DNA of 64,000 bases, from contig NZ_VTTM01000002.1 in the NCBI RefSeq assembly GCF_008364795.1, positions 1-64,000 on the forward strand, in the 5' to 3' direction. The notes under the pieces were generated by a model. It did not search any database. It was not told the origin of the DNA and saw only the letters and a program-made list of their open reading frames with translations. Shown piece after piece: positions 31,199-40,608 of the stretch. Position 1 is the first letter of the stretch; each line of letters starts with the position of its first letter. The translations under genes and the position numbers were made by a program. The stretch comes from Azospirillum oryzae (GTDB lineage Bacteria > Pseudomonadota > Alphaproteobacteria > Azospirillales > Azospirillaceae).

Positions 31199-32038
31199 TC
31201 AATGGCTCATCAGCACCGGAACGGTCATGTGCCGCAGCATGAAGCGGGTCATGCCGCCCAGCACCAGTTCACGGAAGCGGGAGCGGCCATAGGCGCCCAT
31301 CACCAGCAGGTCGCAGCTTTCGTCGGCGGCCATGTTCAGCAGGGTGTCGCCGGGCTCCACCACGTCGGTGGCGACATGGGTGGCTTCCACGCGGCAGCCG
31401 TGGCGGGACAGGTGGCGGGCGATGTCGGCGCAAGGCTCGTCGCCCAGACCGTCCAGGCCGGGCTTCGGATTGGCGGCCATCACCACCACGCGCTTGGCGG
31501 TGGTCAGCAGGGGCAGGGCGTCGCCGACGGCGCGCGCCGCCTCGCGGCTGCCGTTCCAGCCGACCAGAACCCGCTCGCCGATGGTGGCGAAGCGGCCGGC
31601 ATAGGGGACGACCAGAAGCGGCCGGCCGCATTCGAACAGAAGGTCGGCCGGCTGGGCGACGGGCTGGTCGCGGTCGCGCTCCGGATCGGGCTGGCCCACC
31701 ACGATCAGGTCGGCATAACGGCCGCGCACCGCGGCGGTGATGGTCGGATCGCCTTCCTGCGCCAGCCATTCGGAGCGGTCGGTCAGGCCATGGAGGCGCA
31801 TGGCGTCGTCGAAGACCGCCGCCATACGGTCCGTCTGGTCCTTGAGGCTCTGCCGGCGGCTTTCGCGCAGCTCCTGCGGGATTTCGGCTTCGATATAGCC
31901 GGGGAACACCATGTCGGTGAAGGCATAGAGCGCGGTCAGATGCGCATCGCACCGGGTCGCAAGCCGCGCCGCAAGGTCGAGACGTGCCGCGGACGCGGGC
32001 GTATCATCGACGACGACCAGGAAGTCCTTGAGAGCCAT
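31199..32038 (-). CDS. Tandem-domain universal stress protein
   Basis: 279 residues made of two UspA domains. The second (about 150-279) has the ATP-binding pattern GAYGRSRFRELVLGG followed by VPVLMSH; the first has VVDDTPAS at its start and a less regular VGQPDPERD loop. Such proteins bind ATP and help cells survive nutrient or oxygen stress. AGGAAT precedes the ATG at 32038; a longer in-frame ORF is unsupported. Confidence 0.88.
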   Translation of the reverse strand: MALKDFLVVVDDTPASAARLDLAARLATRCDAHLTALYAFTDMVFPGYIEAEIPQELRESRRQSLKDQTDRMAAVFDDAMRLHGLTDRSEWLAQEGDPTITAAVRGRYADLIVVGQPDPERDRDQPVAQPADLLFECGRPLLVVPYAGRFATIGERVLVGWNGSREAARAVGDALPLLTTAKRVVVMAANPKPGLDGLGDEPCADIARHLSRHGCRVEATHVATDVVEPGDTLLNMAADESCDLLVMGAYGRSRFRELVLGGMTRFMLRHMTVPVLMSH

Positions 32039-32546
32039 GGCGTAATTCCTGCCCAAATTGTGATCGTTGCCGTTATCGTCGGGGGGTGTACGACCATGCG
32101 GTGCCGATCGGGGCGACATCCCCAGCCGCGTTGGCCCCACTTGTATTGGCAGTATAAATCCGACCGGCCCAGCCGCCGCCTTTCCTTTCCAGGGCACAGC
32201 CATGTTCTCGCCGCGTTCCTGCACCGCACAAAAACGACCAGCGGTCGGACTTCCGGTCAAGGATGCAATCTCAGGCCGCAAGAGGTGTGACAAAGAACGG
32301 AGATAATTTCATCGTTCTTTCTCCACGGAACAGAAAACCCGGATTGTGTGCTGTGTTTCGCTGCAACCTCGGCTTGAATGAATACTATGATATGCCCATG
32401 ATCATGCCCATGTGTCTCCGTTGCATCGCCTGTAGAAATGTCCAAGCTCTGTTGCACTATGGCAGCTTTGGTTTTGACGCGTGGGTGATACTTCGCGTAA
32501 GTGTTGGGTATCGATTTCCTGATGAGTACCCCGCTCTATCCTCGCC
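32039..32546. other. 508-base intergenic region between divergent genes
   Basis: Lower G+C than its surroundings, with several ATG-rich stretches (32385-32415). Both the stress protein and the PAS-GGDEF-EAL gene should have promoters here, but I see no convincing FNR/FixK box (TTGAT-N4-ATCAA) or clear sigma-70 pair. A 95-residue plus-strand ORF at 32263 lacks the high-GC3 codon pattern and I do not call it. Confidence 0.4.
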
Positions 32547-34292
32547 ATGAGTCCAGATCCCCGAATCTCCGCGCTGGCCGACGCTTTATCGGGTGCCGCT
32601 TCCGGTGCGCCGGGGCTTGACGCCCTGCGTCAGATTCTCGACGCCATGACGGTGAAGGTCGCGTTGATGGACCCGCGGCGGCGGCACATCTACGCCAACC
32701 GCGCCTATCTGGAGATGATGGGGACGACGCTGGACAAGGCGGTCGGCGGCACCATCGGCGAACTTCTGGGGCAGGATCTCCTGCGCAACACGCAGGGTGC
32801 CGCCGAACGTGCGCTGGCGGGCGAGACGGTGCAGACCGAAGGCTGGATCACCCAGGCGGACGGCCAGCAGCGCTACGTGATGCGGCTGCACGCGCCGCAC
32901 CGGGCCGAAGACGGCACCATCACCGGCTATTTCGTGATCCTGCAGGACATGACCGAGCGCCGGCAGGTGCAGGACGACCTGTTCCGCCTCGCCTACTACG
33001 ACCCTGTGACCGGGCTCGCCAACCGCCTGATGCTGCTGAAGCACATGGCGGACTATCGCAATATGGGCGAGCCCTTCACGCTCGTCATCCTGGACATCGA
33101 CCGCTTCGCCGAAATCCGCAGCAGCATGGGGCAGGGCTTCGCCAACGAGCTGCTGGACGGTCTGGCGCAGCGGATGGCGGCGCAGGCCGCCGCCTTCGAC
33201 CTGATCGCGCGCGTCAGCGACCATGCCTTCGCCATGCTGGCGGGCGGCGTCTGCGACCGGCCGGCGCTGGAAAGCGCCGTCGAGGATCTGGCGGCGGTGG
33301 TGCGCTCCGCCCGCTCCAGCTCCGGCGGCACCGTGTTCCTGTCCGCCAGTATCGGCGTCGCCGTCTCGATGCCGACGCACGAGCGCCCCGACGACGTGCT
33401 GCGCGATGCCGAGATCGCCACCGCCCGCGCGCGCGAACAGGGTGGCGGCCGGCAGGCCTGGTTCGATCCGGCGATGCATTCCCATGTGGTCGAGCAGGTG
33501 CGCCTGGAACACGATCTGCGCGGTGCGCTGGACAGCGGCAGCGACCTGTGGGTCGCCTACCAGCCGATCGTGGAGATGGTGACCGGCGGTCTTGCGGGGT
33601 TCGAGGCGCTGATGCGCTGGACCCATCCCGAACGCGGCAACATTCCCCCCGGCATCTTCATCCCGATCGCCGAGAGCACCGGTCTGGTTGTATCGCTCGG
33701 CACCTGGGTCCTGCGGCAGGCCTGCCAGCAGATCGCGGACTGGCAGGACCGCCGCGAACCCGGTTCCGCCCCGCTGTTCATGAGCGTCAACCTGTCCAGC
33801 CACCAGCTGTCCGACCCCAACTTCGTCCAGGTCGTGCGCGAGGTTCTGCGCGAAACCGGGGTGGAGCCGTCCTGGATCAAGCTGGAGCTGACGGAAAGCG
33901 CCGTGATGGACAAGGCGGAACAGTCGATCCGCCTGCTGCGCGACCTGCGGGCGCTGGGCATCAAGCTGTCGATCGACGATTTCGGCACCGGCTATTCGTC
34001 GCTGTCCTACCTGCACAAGCTGCCGATCGACAGCCTGAAGGTCGACCGTTCCTTTGTCTCGGCCATGCACCAGTCGGAGGAAAACCGCGCCATCGTCCGC
34101 ATCATCATGGACCTGGCGCGCCTGCTGGGGTTCGACGTGATCGCCGAGGGCATCGAGACCAGCGCCGACGCCAACCTGCTGCGCGCACTGGCCTGCGACT
34201 ACGGCCAGGGCTACCACTTCGCCCGCCCGCTGCCGCCGGAAGAGGCGGGGAAGCTGGTCGGCGGGGAATTGCCGTGGCAGATGCCGCGGTGA
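32547..34292 (+). CDS. PAS-GGDEF-EAL protein, GGDEF site degenerate
   Basis: 581 residues: PAS domain (about 22-135), GGDEF domain (about 145-300) and EAL domain (about 315-570). The GGDEF active-site loop reads RVSDHAF, so diguanylate cyclase activity is unlikely. The EAL domain keeps FEALMRW, NLSSHQ, ELTES, DDFGTGYSSL, KVDRSF and EGIET, so it should hydrolyse cyclic di-GMP. No transmembrane segment, hence cytoplasmic and probably sensing a ligand through PAS. Confidence 0.92.
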   Translation: MSPDPRISALADALSGAASGAPGLDALRQILDAMTVKVALMDPRRRHIYANRAYLEMMGTTLDKAVGGTIGELLGQDLLRNTQGAAERALAGETVQTEGWITQADGQQRYVMRLHAPHRAEDGTITGYFVILQDMTERRQVQDDLFRLAYYDPVTGLANRLMLLKHMADYRNMGEPFTLVILDIDRFAEIRSSMGQGFANELLDGLAQRMAAQAAAFDLIARVSDHAFAMLAGGVCDRPALESAVEDLAAVVRSARSSSGGTVFLSASIGVAVSMPTHERPDDVLRDAEIATARAREQGGGRQAWFDPAMHSHVVEQVRLEHDLRGALDSGSDLWVAYQPIVEMVTGGLAGFEALMRWTHPERGNIPPGIFIPIAESTGLVVSLGTWVLRQACQQIADWQDRREPGSAPLFMSVNLSSHQLSDPNFVQVVREVLRETGVEPSWIKLELTESAVMDKAEQSIRLLRDLRALGIKLSIDDFGTGYSSLSYLHKLPIDSLKVDRSFVSAMHQSEENRAIVRIIMDLARLLGFDVIAEGIETSADANLLRALACDYGQGYHFARPLPPEEAGKLVGGELPWQMPR

Positions 34293-34324
34293 AGGCGGCG
34301 GCCTGACGCCGCCGCCCCTCGGGC

Positions 34325-34792
34325 TCACTTCCCCCGGACGAACTTCGGCGTACCCGCCGCGCTGGGCAGCAGGCGGATGGCGTAGGGGCTGGTGCGCATC
34401 TGCGCCACCGCCTGGGCCGGGCCCGGCACGCTCTCGTGATAGCCGACGATCAGGTCGGCGCCCTTCTGCTGCACGCTGTCGATGGCGACGCCATAGCCGG
34501 CCGTATCGCGCGGCCCCAGGAAGACCGCCACCGCCATCCGGCCGCCGGGCAGAGAGGACGGGGCCGGCTCGCCGACCCGCGCCCACAGAGCCGACCATTC
34601 GCCGGCCTCGCGGGCGACGACATAGGCGCGTTCGGCGGCGCTGCTGTGGTCGCCTTGCCACCCTGTCCCGGCCTCCGCCTGGGTCGGCAGCAGATTGCCG
34701 TCGGCACGGTCGTTGCCGCCCTGGCAGGCAGCCAGAAGCAGCGCGGGCGTGAACAGCAGCGGGATCAGGCGGAGACGGAACGGCATCTTCAT
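34325..34792 (-). CDS. PrcB-like lipoprotein
   Basis: 155 residues with a lipoprotein signal (LLLAAC lipobox, Cys23). The mature part has WSALWARVG, VAVFLGPRDTAGYGVAI and SPYAIRLLP, the pattern of the PrcB C-terminal domain (protease complex subunit in spirochaetes). Its role in proteobacteria is unknown. It ends in convergent orientation with the upstream EAL gene and is 7 bases downstream of the M20 amidohydrolase stop. Confidence 0.78.
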   Translation of the reverse strand: MKMPFRLRLIPLLFTPALLLAACQGGNDRADGNLLPTQAEAGTGWQGDHSSAAERAYVVAREAGEWSALWARVGEPAPSSLPGGRMAVAVFLGPRDTAGYGVAIDSVQQKGADLIVGYHESVPGPAQAVAQMRTSPYAIRLLPSAAGTPKFVRGK

Positions 34793-34799
34793 GGGACGG

Positions 34800-35981
34800 T
34801 CAGGCGCTCCGCGGCAGGATCGTCTCGACCAGCGACGCCCAATAGCTGGCGCCGGTGGTCAGGATCGCGTCGTTGAAGTCGTAATGCGGGTTGTGCAGGC
34901 GGCAGGACGGCCCGCGATGGCCGCCGTGGCCGAGCCAGATGTAGGCGCCCGGCCGCTCCTTCAGCATATAGCCGAAATCCTCCGCCGCCATGGTCGGGTC
35001 GGGGGCCCAGACCACATTCTCCTCGCCCACCACCTTGGCTGCTGCTGCGGCGGCGATGCGCGCCTCCGGCTCGCTGTTCACCGTGGCGGGATAGCCGGGA
35101 CGGAAACGCAGTTCGGCCTTGGCGCCAAGCCCCTCGGCGATGCTGGAGACAAGACGGGCGAACTGCTCCTGGATGCGGCGGTGGTTCTCTTCCGTGAAGG
35201 TGCGCATGGTGCCGAGCATCCGCGCGCTGTCGGGGATGACGTTGGCCGCGGTCCCGGCCTCCACCACCGTGATCGACACCACGGCACTGTCGGCCGGGTT
35301 GGTGCCGCGGCTGACCAGGCTCTGCGCCGCGGTGATGATGTGCGCCGACACCAGCACCGGGTCGATGCCGCGGTGGGGCATGGCGGCATGGGCGCCATGG
35401 CCGGTCACATGGATTTCGAACTGGTTGGCAGCCGCCATCACCGGGCCGGGATGAACGGCGATCTGGCCGGCCGGCAGTTCCGGCCAATTGTGCAGGCCAT
35501 AGACCTGCTCGCAGTCGAACTGCCGGAAAAGCCCGTCGTCGATCATCCGCTTCGCACCGCCCAGCCCTTCCTCGGCCGGCTGGAAGATGAAGTGGACGGT
35601 GCCGTCGAAGTTGCGCGTCTCCGCCAGATAACGGGCGGCGCCAAGCAGCATCGTCGTGTGGCCGTCATGGCCGCAGGCGTGCATCTTGCCGGCATGGCGC
35701 GAGGCATGGTCGAATTCGTTGGCTTCCGGCATCGGCAGCGCGTCCATGTCGGCGCGCAGGCCGATCGTCCGGCCGCTGCCGGTGCCGAGTCCCTCCAGGG
35801 TGCCGACCACCCCGGTCCCGCCCAGGCCGCGATGCACCGTGATGCCGAATTCCGCCAGCTTCGCGGCGACGATGTCGGAGGTGCGTTCCTCCTCGAACCC
35901 CAGTTCCGGGTGGGCATGGATATCGCGCCGCCACGCGGTCATGTCGTCCTGGAAGGCGGCGATGCGGTTGTTGATCGGCAT
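34800..35981 (-). CDS. M20-family amidohydrolase (hippurate hydrolase type)
   Basis: 393 residues. Metal-binding landmarks of the M20D group: RADMDALPM, HACGHDGHTTMLLG (Cys and His ligands), FQPAEEGLGGAKRM and a late EDFGYML. These enzymes cleave N-acyl amino acids such as hippurate, N-acetylated or indole-3-acetyl amino acid conjugates. In plant-associated bacteria the last is of interest, but the substrate cannot be read from sequence. ATG at 35981 starts the conserved region. Confidence 0.92.
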   Translation of the reverse strand: MPINNRIAAFQDDMTAWRRDIHAHPELGFEEERTSDIVAAKLAEFGITVHRGLGGTGVVGTLEGLGTGSGRTIGLRADMDALPMPEANEFDHASRHAGKMHACGHDGHTTMLLGAARYLAETRNFDGTVHFIFQPAEEGLGGAKRMIDDGLFRQFDCEQVYGLHNWPELPAGQIAVHPGPVMAAANQFEIHVTGHGAHAAMPHRGIDPVLVSAHIITAAQSLVSRGTNPADSAVVSITVVEAGTAANVIPDSARMLGTMRTFTEENHRRIQEQFARLVSSIAEGLGAKAELRFRPGYPATVNSEPEARIAAAAAAKVVGEENVVWAPDPTMAAEDFGYMLKERPGAYIWLGHGGHRGPSCRLHNPHYDFNDAILTTGASYWASLVETILPRSA

Positions 35982-36167
35982 GTCTCTAACGTCTGGTTGG
36001 AATGGCTGGATGGCGTTCGGGGGAACCGGCGGGAGAAGGTGGGCAGGCAAGGAAGATGGGCGTTCGGCCGGAACCGGCCAGATCGGCGCGGGTTCCCGGA
36101 TCTGGCGGCGCCAGTCTGGCCGATTTGTGTGGCGAACGCCAGCGACAGCAAAGAGCAATTCCGGGAC

Positions 36168-36464
36168 TTAAAATGGTGCGGCGCCGCCGTCGGGGAACGT
36201 CGTGGCTCCGCCGTCGCGGAACAGCCCGGCGCAGCCGTCGGGCTTTACGATCCGGATGGTCGACGGCGGGTTGGCCGCCAGCTTCGACGCCGGGCGGATC
36301 GGCCGCCGCACCAGCTCGCCCCCGCAGTTCGGGCAGCGTTCCCCCGGCAGCCGGGCGCGGCAGTCGGCGCAGAAGGTACATTCGAAGGAGCAGATATAGG
36401 CGTCCGGCGCCTCGGGCGGCAGGTCGCGGTCGCAGCATTCGCAGTTGGGGCGCAGGTCGAGCAT
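36168..36464 (-). CDS. DUF1272 zinc-ribbon protein
   Basis: 98 residues. The N-terminal half (MLDLRPNCECCDRDLPP, CSFECTFCADC, CPNCGGELVRRPIRP) is DUF1272 with four CxxC-like pairs, a probable two-zinc fold of unknown function. Most members are about 60-70 residues; here a 35-residue C-terminal extension rich in Gly and Ala follows and shows no motif. Confidence 0.85.
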   Translation of the reverse strand: MLDLRPNCECCDRDLPPEAPDAYICSFECTFCADCRARLPGERCPNCGGELVRRPIRPASKLAANPPSTIRIVKPDGCAGLFRDGGATTFPDGGAAPF

Positions 36465-36603
36465 GGCGTCGTCTCCGGTTCAGGGATGCGCCATGGAGGA
36501 TAGCGGGACTTTCGGCGGCCGGTGAGTGGCGTGAATGCCGACAGGCGTGAAGATCTTGCCAAAGCGGTGCGCTCTCGTCGGCAGAGGCCGCCGCTACGGT
36601 GGT

Positions 36604-36978
36604 TCAGCCCGCGACGAGCGCCGCCAGGACTTCGGACGCCAGCAGGCTGGGGTTGACCGGCTTGGCGATGACGCGGGTCACGCCCAGCTTGGCGAAGGCG
36701 GCTGAGGTCAGCTGGGACGGCACCTTGTCGTCGATGGCCGACAGGATGACCACCGGCATCTCCGGACGCAGCGAGCGGGCGGCCTTGATCACCTCGAATC
36801 CATCATGATCCGGCATGATGATGTCGGTCAGGACAAGGTCGAATTTCTGAACATACAGGATGCCGATGGCCTCCGTGGCGCCGGCGCACAGGGTCAGCTC
36901 ATGCCCTTCGCGCGTCAGGATCGCACGGATCAGGTTGCGCGTGACCGGATCGTCGTCAACCACAAGCAGCTTGGCCAT
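36604..36978 (-). CDS. Single-domain response regulator
   Basis: 124 residues, a CheY-like receiver only. VVDDDP acidic pocket, phospho-acceptor Asp in VLTDIIMPDHDG (about 54), VILSA switch Thr/Ser position and IAKPVNP with the conserved Lys. No output domain, so it acts by protein contact. No kinase is adjacent. Start ATG at 36978; the ORF extends upstream through the repeat region without support. Confidence 0.9.
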   Translation of the reverse strand: MAKLLVVDDDPVTRNLIRAILTREGHELTLCAGATEAIGILYVQKFDLVLTDIIMPDHDGFEVIKAARSLRPEMPVVILSAIDDKVPSQLTSAAFAKLGVTRVIAKPVNPSLLASEVLAALVAG

Positions 36979-36990
36979 ACCAGTTCCCGT

Positions 36991-37134
36991 CGCCCAGTTC
37001 CAGTCATTTGGATGCCGCGCGCAGATATAGCCTGAACTTCGGCATAAGCCAGAGGTCCTAGTCAATAGTACGGGAGCCATTCCGCGTGTCAAAATGTCAC
37101 GTGGCGCCCAGTTCCCGTCATCTGGATGCCGCGC
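36991..37134 (+). repeat. 30-bp direct repeat pair upstream of the response regulator gene
   Basis: 36991-37020 and 37105-37134 match in 28 of 30 positions (start CGCCCAGTTC, end GGATGCCGCGC), 114 bases apart. A third partial copy of CAGTTCCCGTC lies at 36981. The pair lies between the divergent response regulator and IalB genes. Confidence 0.85.
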
Positions 37135-37240
37135 TGTGAGAAACAGGCCGGTTCCGGTCCGCCGGCCTTGGAATGGGTTGTCCGTTTGGGGTAGTGTCCG
37201 CCCGCACCCCACGGACCAACAACGAGCAGACGCAAGACCG

Positions 37241-37807
37241 ATGTTGCTTCCCAACGCCGTCCGCCGAATTGCCGGGGCCGCCTTTGCCGGTTCTGTCCTG
37301 TCCACCGTTTTCGCCGCCGGGCTTCTCTCGGCCGGCTTGACCGCCGCGCCGGCCGCCGCGGCCGACCCGCGCCATCTCGGCACCTTCAAGGACTGGAACG
37401 CTTTCGTGTTCGAGGAGAAGGGGCAGAAGGTCTGCTACATCTCCAGCCAGCCCAAGAAGACGGAACCGAAGGCGAAGCGCGGCGACATCTATACGCTGGT
37501 CACCCACCGCCCGGCTGAAAAGGCCCTGGACGTCGTCAGCGTCATCGTCGGCTATCCGTTCAAGAAGGGCAGCGAGGCCGAGGTCATCATCGACGGCAAG
37601 GACTTCAAGCTCTTCACCGACGGCGAAACCGGCTGGGCCCGCGATGCCGACGGCGACCGCGCCGTGACCACGGCGTTGCGCAACGGCAAGCAGATGGTGG
37701 TGAAGGGCGTGTCCGGCCGTGGCACCAAGACGACCGACACCTACAGCCTGGCCGGCGTCGGGCAGGCCTATGACGCCATCAACGAGGCCTGCGGCGTGAA
37801 GCGCTGA
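37241..37807 (+). CDS. Invasion-associated locus B (IalB) family protein
   Basis: 188 residues with a signal peptide (about 1-41, ending APAAAA) and an IalB domain: FKDWNAFVFEEKGQKVCYISS, VVSVIVGYPFKKGS and MVVKGVSGRGTKTTDTYSL. Exported; widespread in alphaproteobacteria, where its role outside pathogens is unknown. ATG at 37241 starts the signal peptide. Confidence 0.9.
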   Translation: MLLPNAVRRIAGAAFAGSVLSTVFAAGLLSAGLTAAPAAAADPRHLGTFKDWNAFVFEEKGQKVCYISSQPKKTEPKAKRGDIYTLVTHRPAEKALDVVSVIVGYPFKKGSEAEVIIDGKDFKLFTDGETGWARDADGDRAVTTALRNGKQMVVKGVSGRGTKTTDTYSLAGVGQAYDAINEACGVKR

Positions 37808-37885
37808 TCGCCGCAGCGATCTACTCGGTCTTTTTCCCCTCGAGTCTTTTGACTCCGCGCGCTCATGGCCCTATGTAGTGGGGCC

Positions 37886-39055
37886 ATGAGCGCCTCCAAT
37901 CATGCCTCCGCCTTCGTTCCGCCGGCGACCGATGCCGACGGACGCAAGAACCTTGTCGGCCTGTCCCGCGAAGAGCTGGAAGCCGAGATGCTGGCCGTCG
38001 GCCTGGAAAAGTTCCGGGCGCGCCAGCTCTGGCACTGGATCTACCACCGCGGCTCCACCGATTTCGCCGAGATGACCACGCTGGCCAAGCCGGTGCGGGA
38101 AAAGCTGGCCGACCTCTACATCGTGGCGCGGCCGACGGTGGTGAAGGATCTGAAGTCGGCGGACGGCACCCGCAAGTGGCTGTTGCGCATGCCCGACGGG
38201 CAGGAGGTGGAGAGCGTCCACATCCCCGAGGAGGACCGCGGCACGCTCTGCGTCTCCTCGCAGGTTGGCTGCACGCTGACCTGCCGCTTCTGCCACACCG
38301 GCACCCAGCGTCTGGTGCGCAACCTGGATTCGGCGGAAATCGTGGCGCAGGTCATGCTGGCGCGCGACATGCTGGGCGAATGGCCGGCGCCGCCCGACGG
38401 GCGCATGCTGTCGAACATCGTCATGATGGGCATGGGCGAACCGCTGTTCAATTACGACAACGTCGCCAAGGCGCTGAAGATCGTGATGGACGGCGACGGC
38501 ATCTCGATCTCCAAGCGGCGCATCACCCTGTCGACCTCCGGCGTCGTGCCGATGATGGAGCGCTGCGGCGAGGAGTTGAACGTCAACCTCGCGGTCAGCC
38601 TGCACGCGGTGACCGACGAGCTGCGCGACATCATCATGCCCATCAACCGCAAATATCCTCTGCGGGATCTGATGGAGGCCTGCCGCAATTACCCCGGCCT
38701 GTCCAACGCCCGGCGCATCACCTTCGAATATGTGATGCTGAAGGGGATCAACGACACGCCGGCCGATGCGCGGGCGCTGGTGAAGCTGCTGGAAGGCATC
38801 CCGGCCAAGATCAACCTGATCCCCTTCAACGAATGGCCGGGCGCTCCCTACGAGCGGTCGACCGCGCGGGCGATCCAGGTCTTCGGCGACATCGTCAACA
38901 ACGCCGGCTACGCCAGCCCCGTCCGCACCCCGCGCGGCGAGGACATCATGGCCGCCTGCGGCCAGTTGAAGAGCGCCAGCCTGCGCCTGACCGCCGCCGA
39001 ACGCGCCGCCATCGCCAACGTCATCGCGGAGAAGGACGCGGCGCTGGCGTCGTGA
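37886..39055 (+). CDS. rlmN: Dual-specificity rRNA/tRNA methyltransferase RlmN
   Basis: 389 residues. A radical SAM enzyme that methylates C2 of adenine in 23S rRNA (A2503) and some tRNAs. The cluster motif is [11 protein letters not shown], the SAM GGEP-like motif is [12 protein letters not shown], and a late AACGQL carries the second catalytic Cys. An N-terminal RNA-binding domain (about 25-95) has WHWIYHRG. Start ATG at 37886; 37865 is an alternative. Confidence 0.96.
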   Translation: MSASNHASAFVPPATDADGRKNLVGLSREELEAEMLAVGLEKFRARQLWHWIYHRGSTDFAEMTTLAKPVREKLADLYIVARPTVVKDLKSADGTRKWLLRMPDGQEVESVHIPEEDRGTLCVSSQVGCTLTCRFCHTGTQRLVRNLDSAEIVAQVMLARDMLGEWPAPPDGRMLSNIVMMGMGEPLFNYDNVAKALKIVMDGDGISISKRRITLSTSGVVPMMERCGEELNVNLAVSLHAVTDELRDIIMPINRKYPLRDLMEACRNYPGLSNARRITFEYVMLKGINDTPADARALVKLLEGIPAKINLIPFNEWPGAPYERSTARAIQVFGDIVNNAGYASPVRTPRGEDIMAACGQLKSASLRLTAAERAAIANVIAEKDAALAS

Positions 39056-39092
39056 GGGCGGCTTGCGGGACGCCGGGAAAGGGCGCTTGACC

Positions 39093-39980
39093 ATGGTCAC
39101 GGACGGCGACGCAGGGGGGATCGGACAAGGCATCCGGGCACCGGTGCCTTGCCGGCTGTGCGGGGCCGACAGCACGCCGATGTTCGAATTGCGTCTGATG
39201 GGGCGTCATCAGGCCGGTTTCTTCCAATGCACCGGCTGCGGATCGATGCAGACGGAACAGCCCTATTGGCTGGCCGAGGCCTATGCCGACCCCCGTCCGC
39301 TGACCGATGTCGGCATCGTCGCCCGCAACATGGATCTGTCGATGCGGGTGGACCTGATCCTGTCGATGCTCGGTGTCGGCGCTGACGCCCTCTGCCTCGA
39401 CTGGGCCGGCGGCAACGGGCTGTTCGCCAGGATGATGCGGGACCGCGGCTGGAACGTCTTCCTGCACGAGCCCTACACGCCCAATTTCTACGTACCGTTC
39501 CATTCCGCCGAATTGGCCGGGCTGGAGCGGGCGGACGTCGTCACCGCCTTCGAGGTGCTGGAGCATCTTCCCGAACCGGCGCGCGATACCGAGGCGTTGT
39601 TCGCCTTCGATCCGGACATCCTGATCGTGACGACCGAACTCTACGCCGGGCAGGACCGAAGCTGGTATTATTTCGGCGAGGACAACGGCCAGCACGTGTT
39701 CTTCTACACCCGCAAGGCGCTGGAACTGATCGCCCGCCGTCATGGACGCGGCCTGATAACCGCCGGATCGATGCATTTCCTGCTGCGCGCCAGGCCGCTG
39801 CGCTGTGCCTATGGCATGGCCGAGATCCGCGCGCTGGCCGACCTGCTCGGGGATCCGGATCGCTTTCATGCCAGAGCGATGGAGCGGATGTCGGACCATA
39901 TGCGCCATCCCTTCCGCCACGCCCTGCACGATCATCAGGAGATCCTCGGCAGGCTTCAGGCGGGAGAGAAACCGGCCTGA
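39093..39980 (+). CDS. Zinc-ribbon class I methyltransferase
   Basis: 295 residues. An N-terminal CRLCG...CTGCG zinc ribbon (about 18-55) precedes a methyltransferase domain with LCLDWAGGNGLFARMM and VVTAFEVLEHLPEP, and DILIVTTELYAGQ. This layout is common among sugar and cell-surface C-methyltransferases. Substrate unknown. ATG at 39093 follows GGGAAAGGGCG. Confidence 0.78.
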   Translation: MVTDGDAGGIGQGIRAPVPCRLCGADSTPMFELRLMGRHQAGFFQCTGCGSMQTEQPYWLAEAYADPRPLTDVGIVARNMDLSMRVDLILSMLGVGADALCLDWAGGNGLFARMMRDRGWNVFLHEPYTPNFYVPFHSAELAGLERADVVTAFEVLEHLPEPARDTEALFAFDPDILIVTTELYAGQDRSWYYFGEDNGQHVFFYTRKALELIARRHGRGLITAGSMHFLLRARPLRCAYGMAEIRALADLLGDPDRFHARAMERMSDHMRHPFRHALHDHQEILGRLQAGEKPA

Positions 39981-40067
39981 CCGGCGCCACGACCGGATTG
40001 CACCATGCCCGCCGCCTATGACAGGGTGTCGGCACTTTCGCCAAACAGACCCGGTTCCAGCATCGGC

Positions 40068-40331
40068 ATGCCCGCCCCCATCGAGGACATCATCGCCAAG
40101 GCGATCAAGGACGCCGACAAGTCCTTCTTCAACGAGGATTACGCCAAGCAGGCGAAGGCCGTGACCGCCGCGCTGAAGAAGGCGGGGTACGAGGTGGCGC
40201 CGGTGAAGCCGCCGCCCGGTCTGGTCGAATGGGCCAAGGACAACATTCCGTTCGGCCGTCTTAGGCCCGCGGAACTGATTACGCAGATGTACTCGATGAT
40301 GGTCGAGAACGTGCGCCGCTTCGACAAGTAG
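40068..40331 (+). CDS. Conserved small protein of unknown function
   Basis: 87 residues, no signal or membrane segment. It begins PAPIEDIIAKAIKDADKSFF and ends LITQMYSMMVENVRRFDK; mostly helical by composition. High GC3 codon use supports coding. An in-frame ATG at 40005 would add 21 residues of less regular sequence. I do not recognise the family. Confidence 0.7.
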   Translation: MPAPIEDIIAKAIKDADKSFFNEDYAKQAKAVTAALKKAGYEVAPVKPPPGLVEWAKDNIPFGRLRPAELITQMYSMMVENVRRFDK

Positions 40332-40467
40332 CGGGGAGCCAGGCGCGGCGGTCCCGGACTGGCCTCTTTCGCTGGTAATACCACGGAACCCGAAGGCCGT
40401 TTCTTTTCAGCCACTTCCCGCGCTGCGCCAAAATCGTCACACCAGCACTTTCGGCCACCCCCCGCCG

Positions 40468-40496
40468 TTGACTCGGCTGCTGCGGGAGCGTAATTC
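40468..40496 (+). promoter_or_regulatory. Possible sigma-70 promoter of sdhCDAB
   Basis: TTGACT at 40468-40473 followed by CGTAAT at 40489-40494 with a 15-base spacer, 113 bases upstream of sdhC. The -35 is good, the spacing short. Confidence 0.35.
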
Positions 40497-40608
40497 ATTG
40501 CGCCAACCAATAGGACGGGACAGCCGTCTTAAAAAGGGCACGCACCACCCAGCCGCCGCGGCAATCGTCATGTTGCGCCGCGTCCGGCCGCGAACAGAGG
40601 ACGACGCA

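Noticed and set aside
32263..32550. 95-codon plus-strand ORF in the intergenic region
   Set aside because: Codon third positions are not G/C-rich, no ribosome-binding site, no recognisable protein.
40360..40400. Palindrome TGGTAATACCA as operator for sdh
   Set aside because: Short and far from the start; no second copy.
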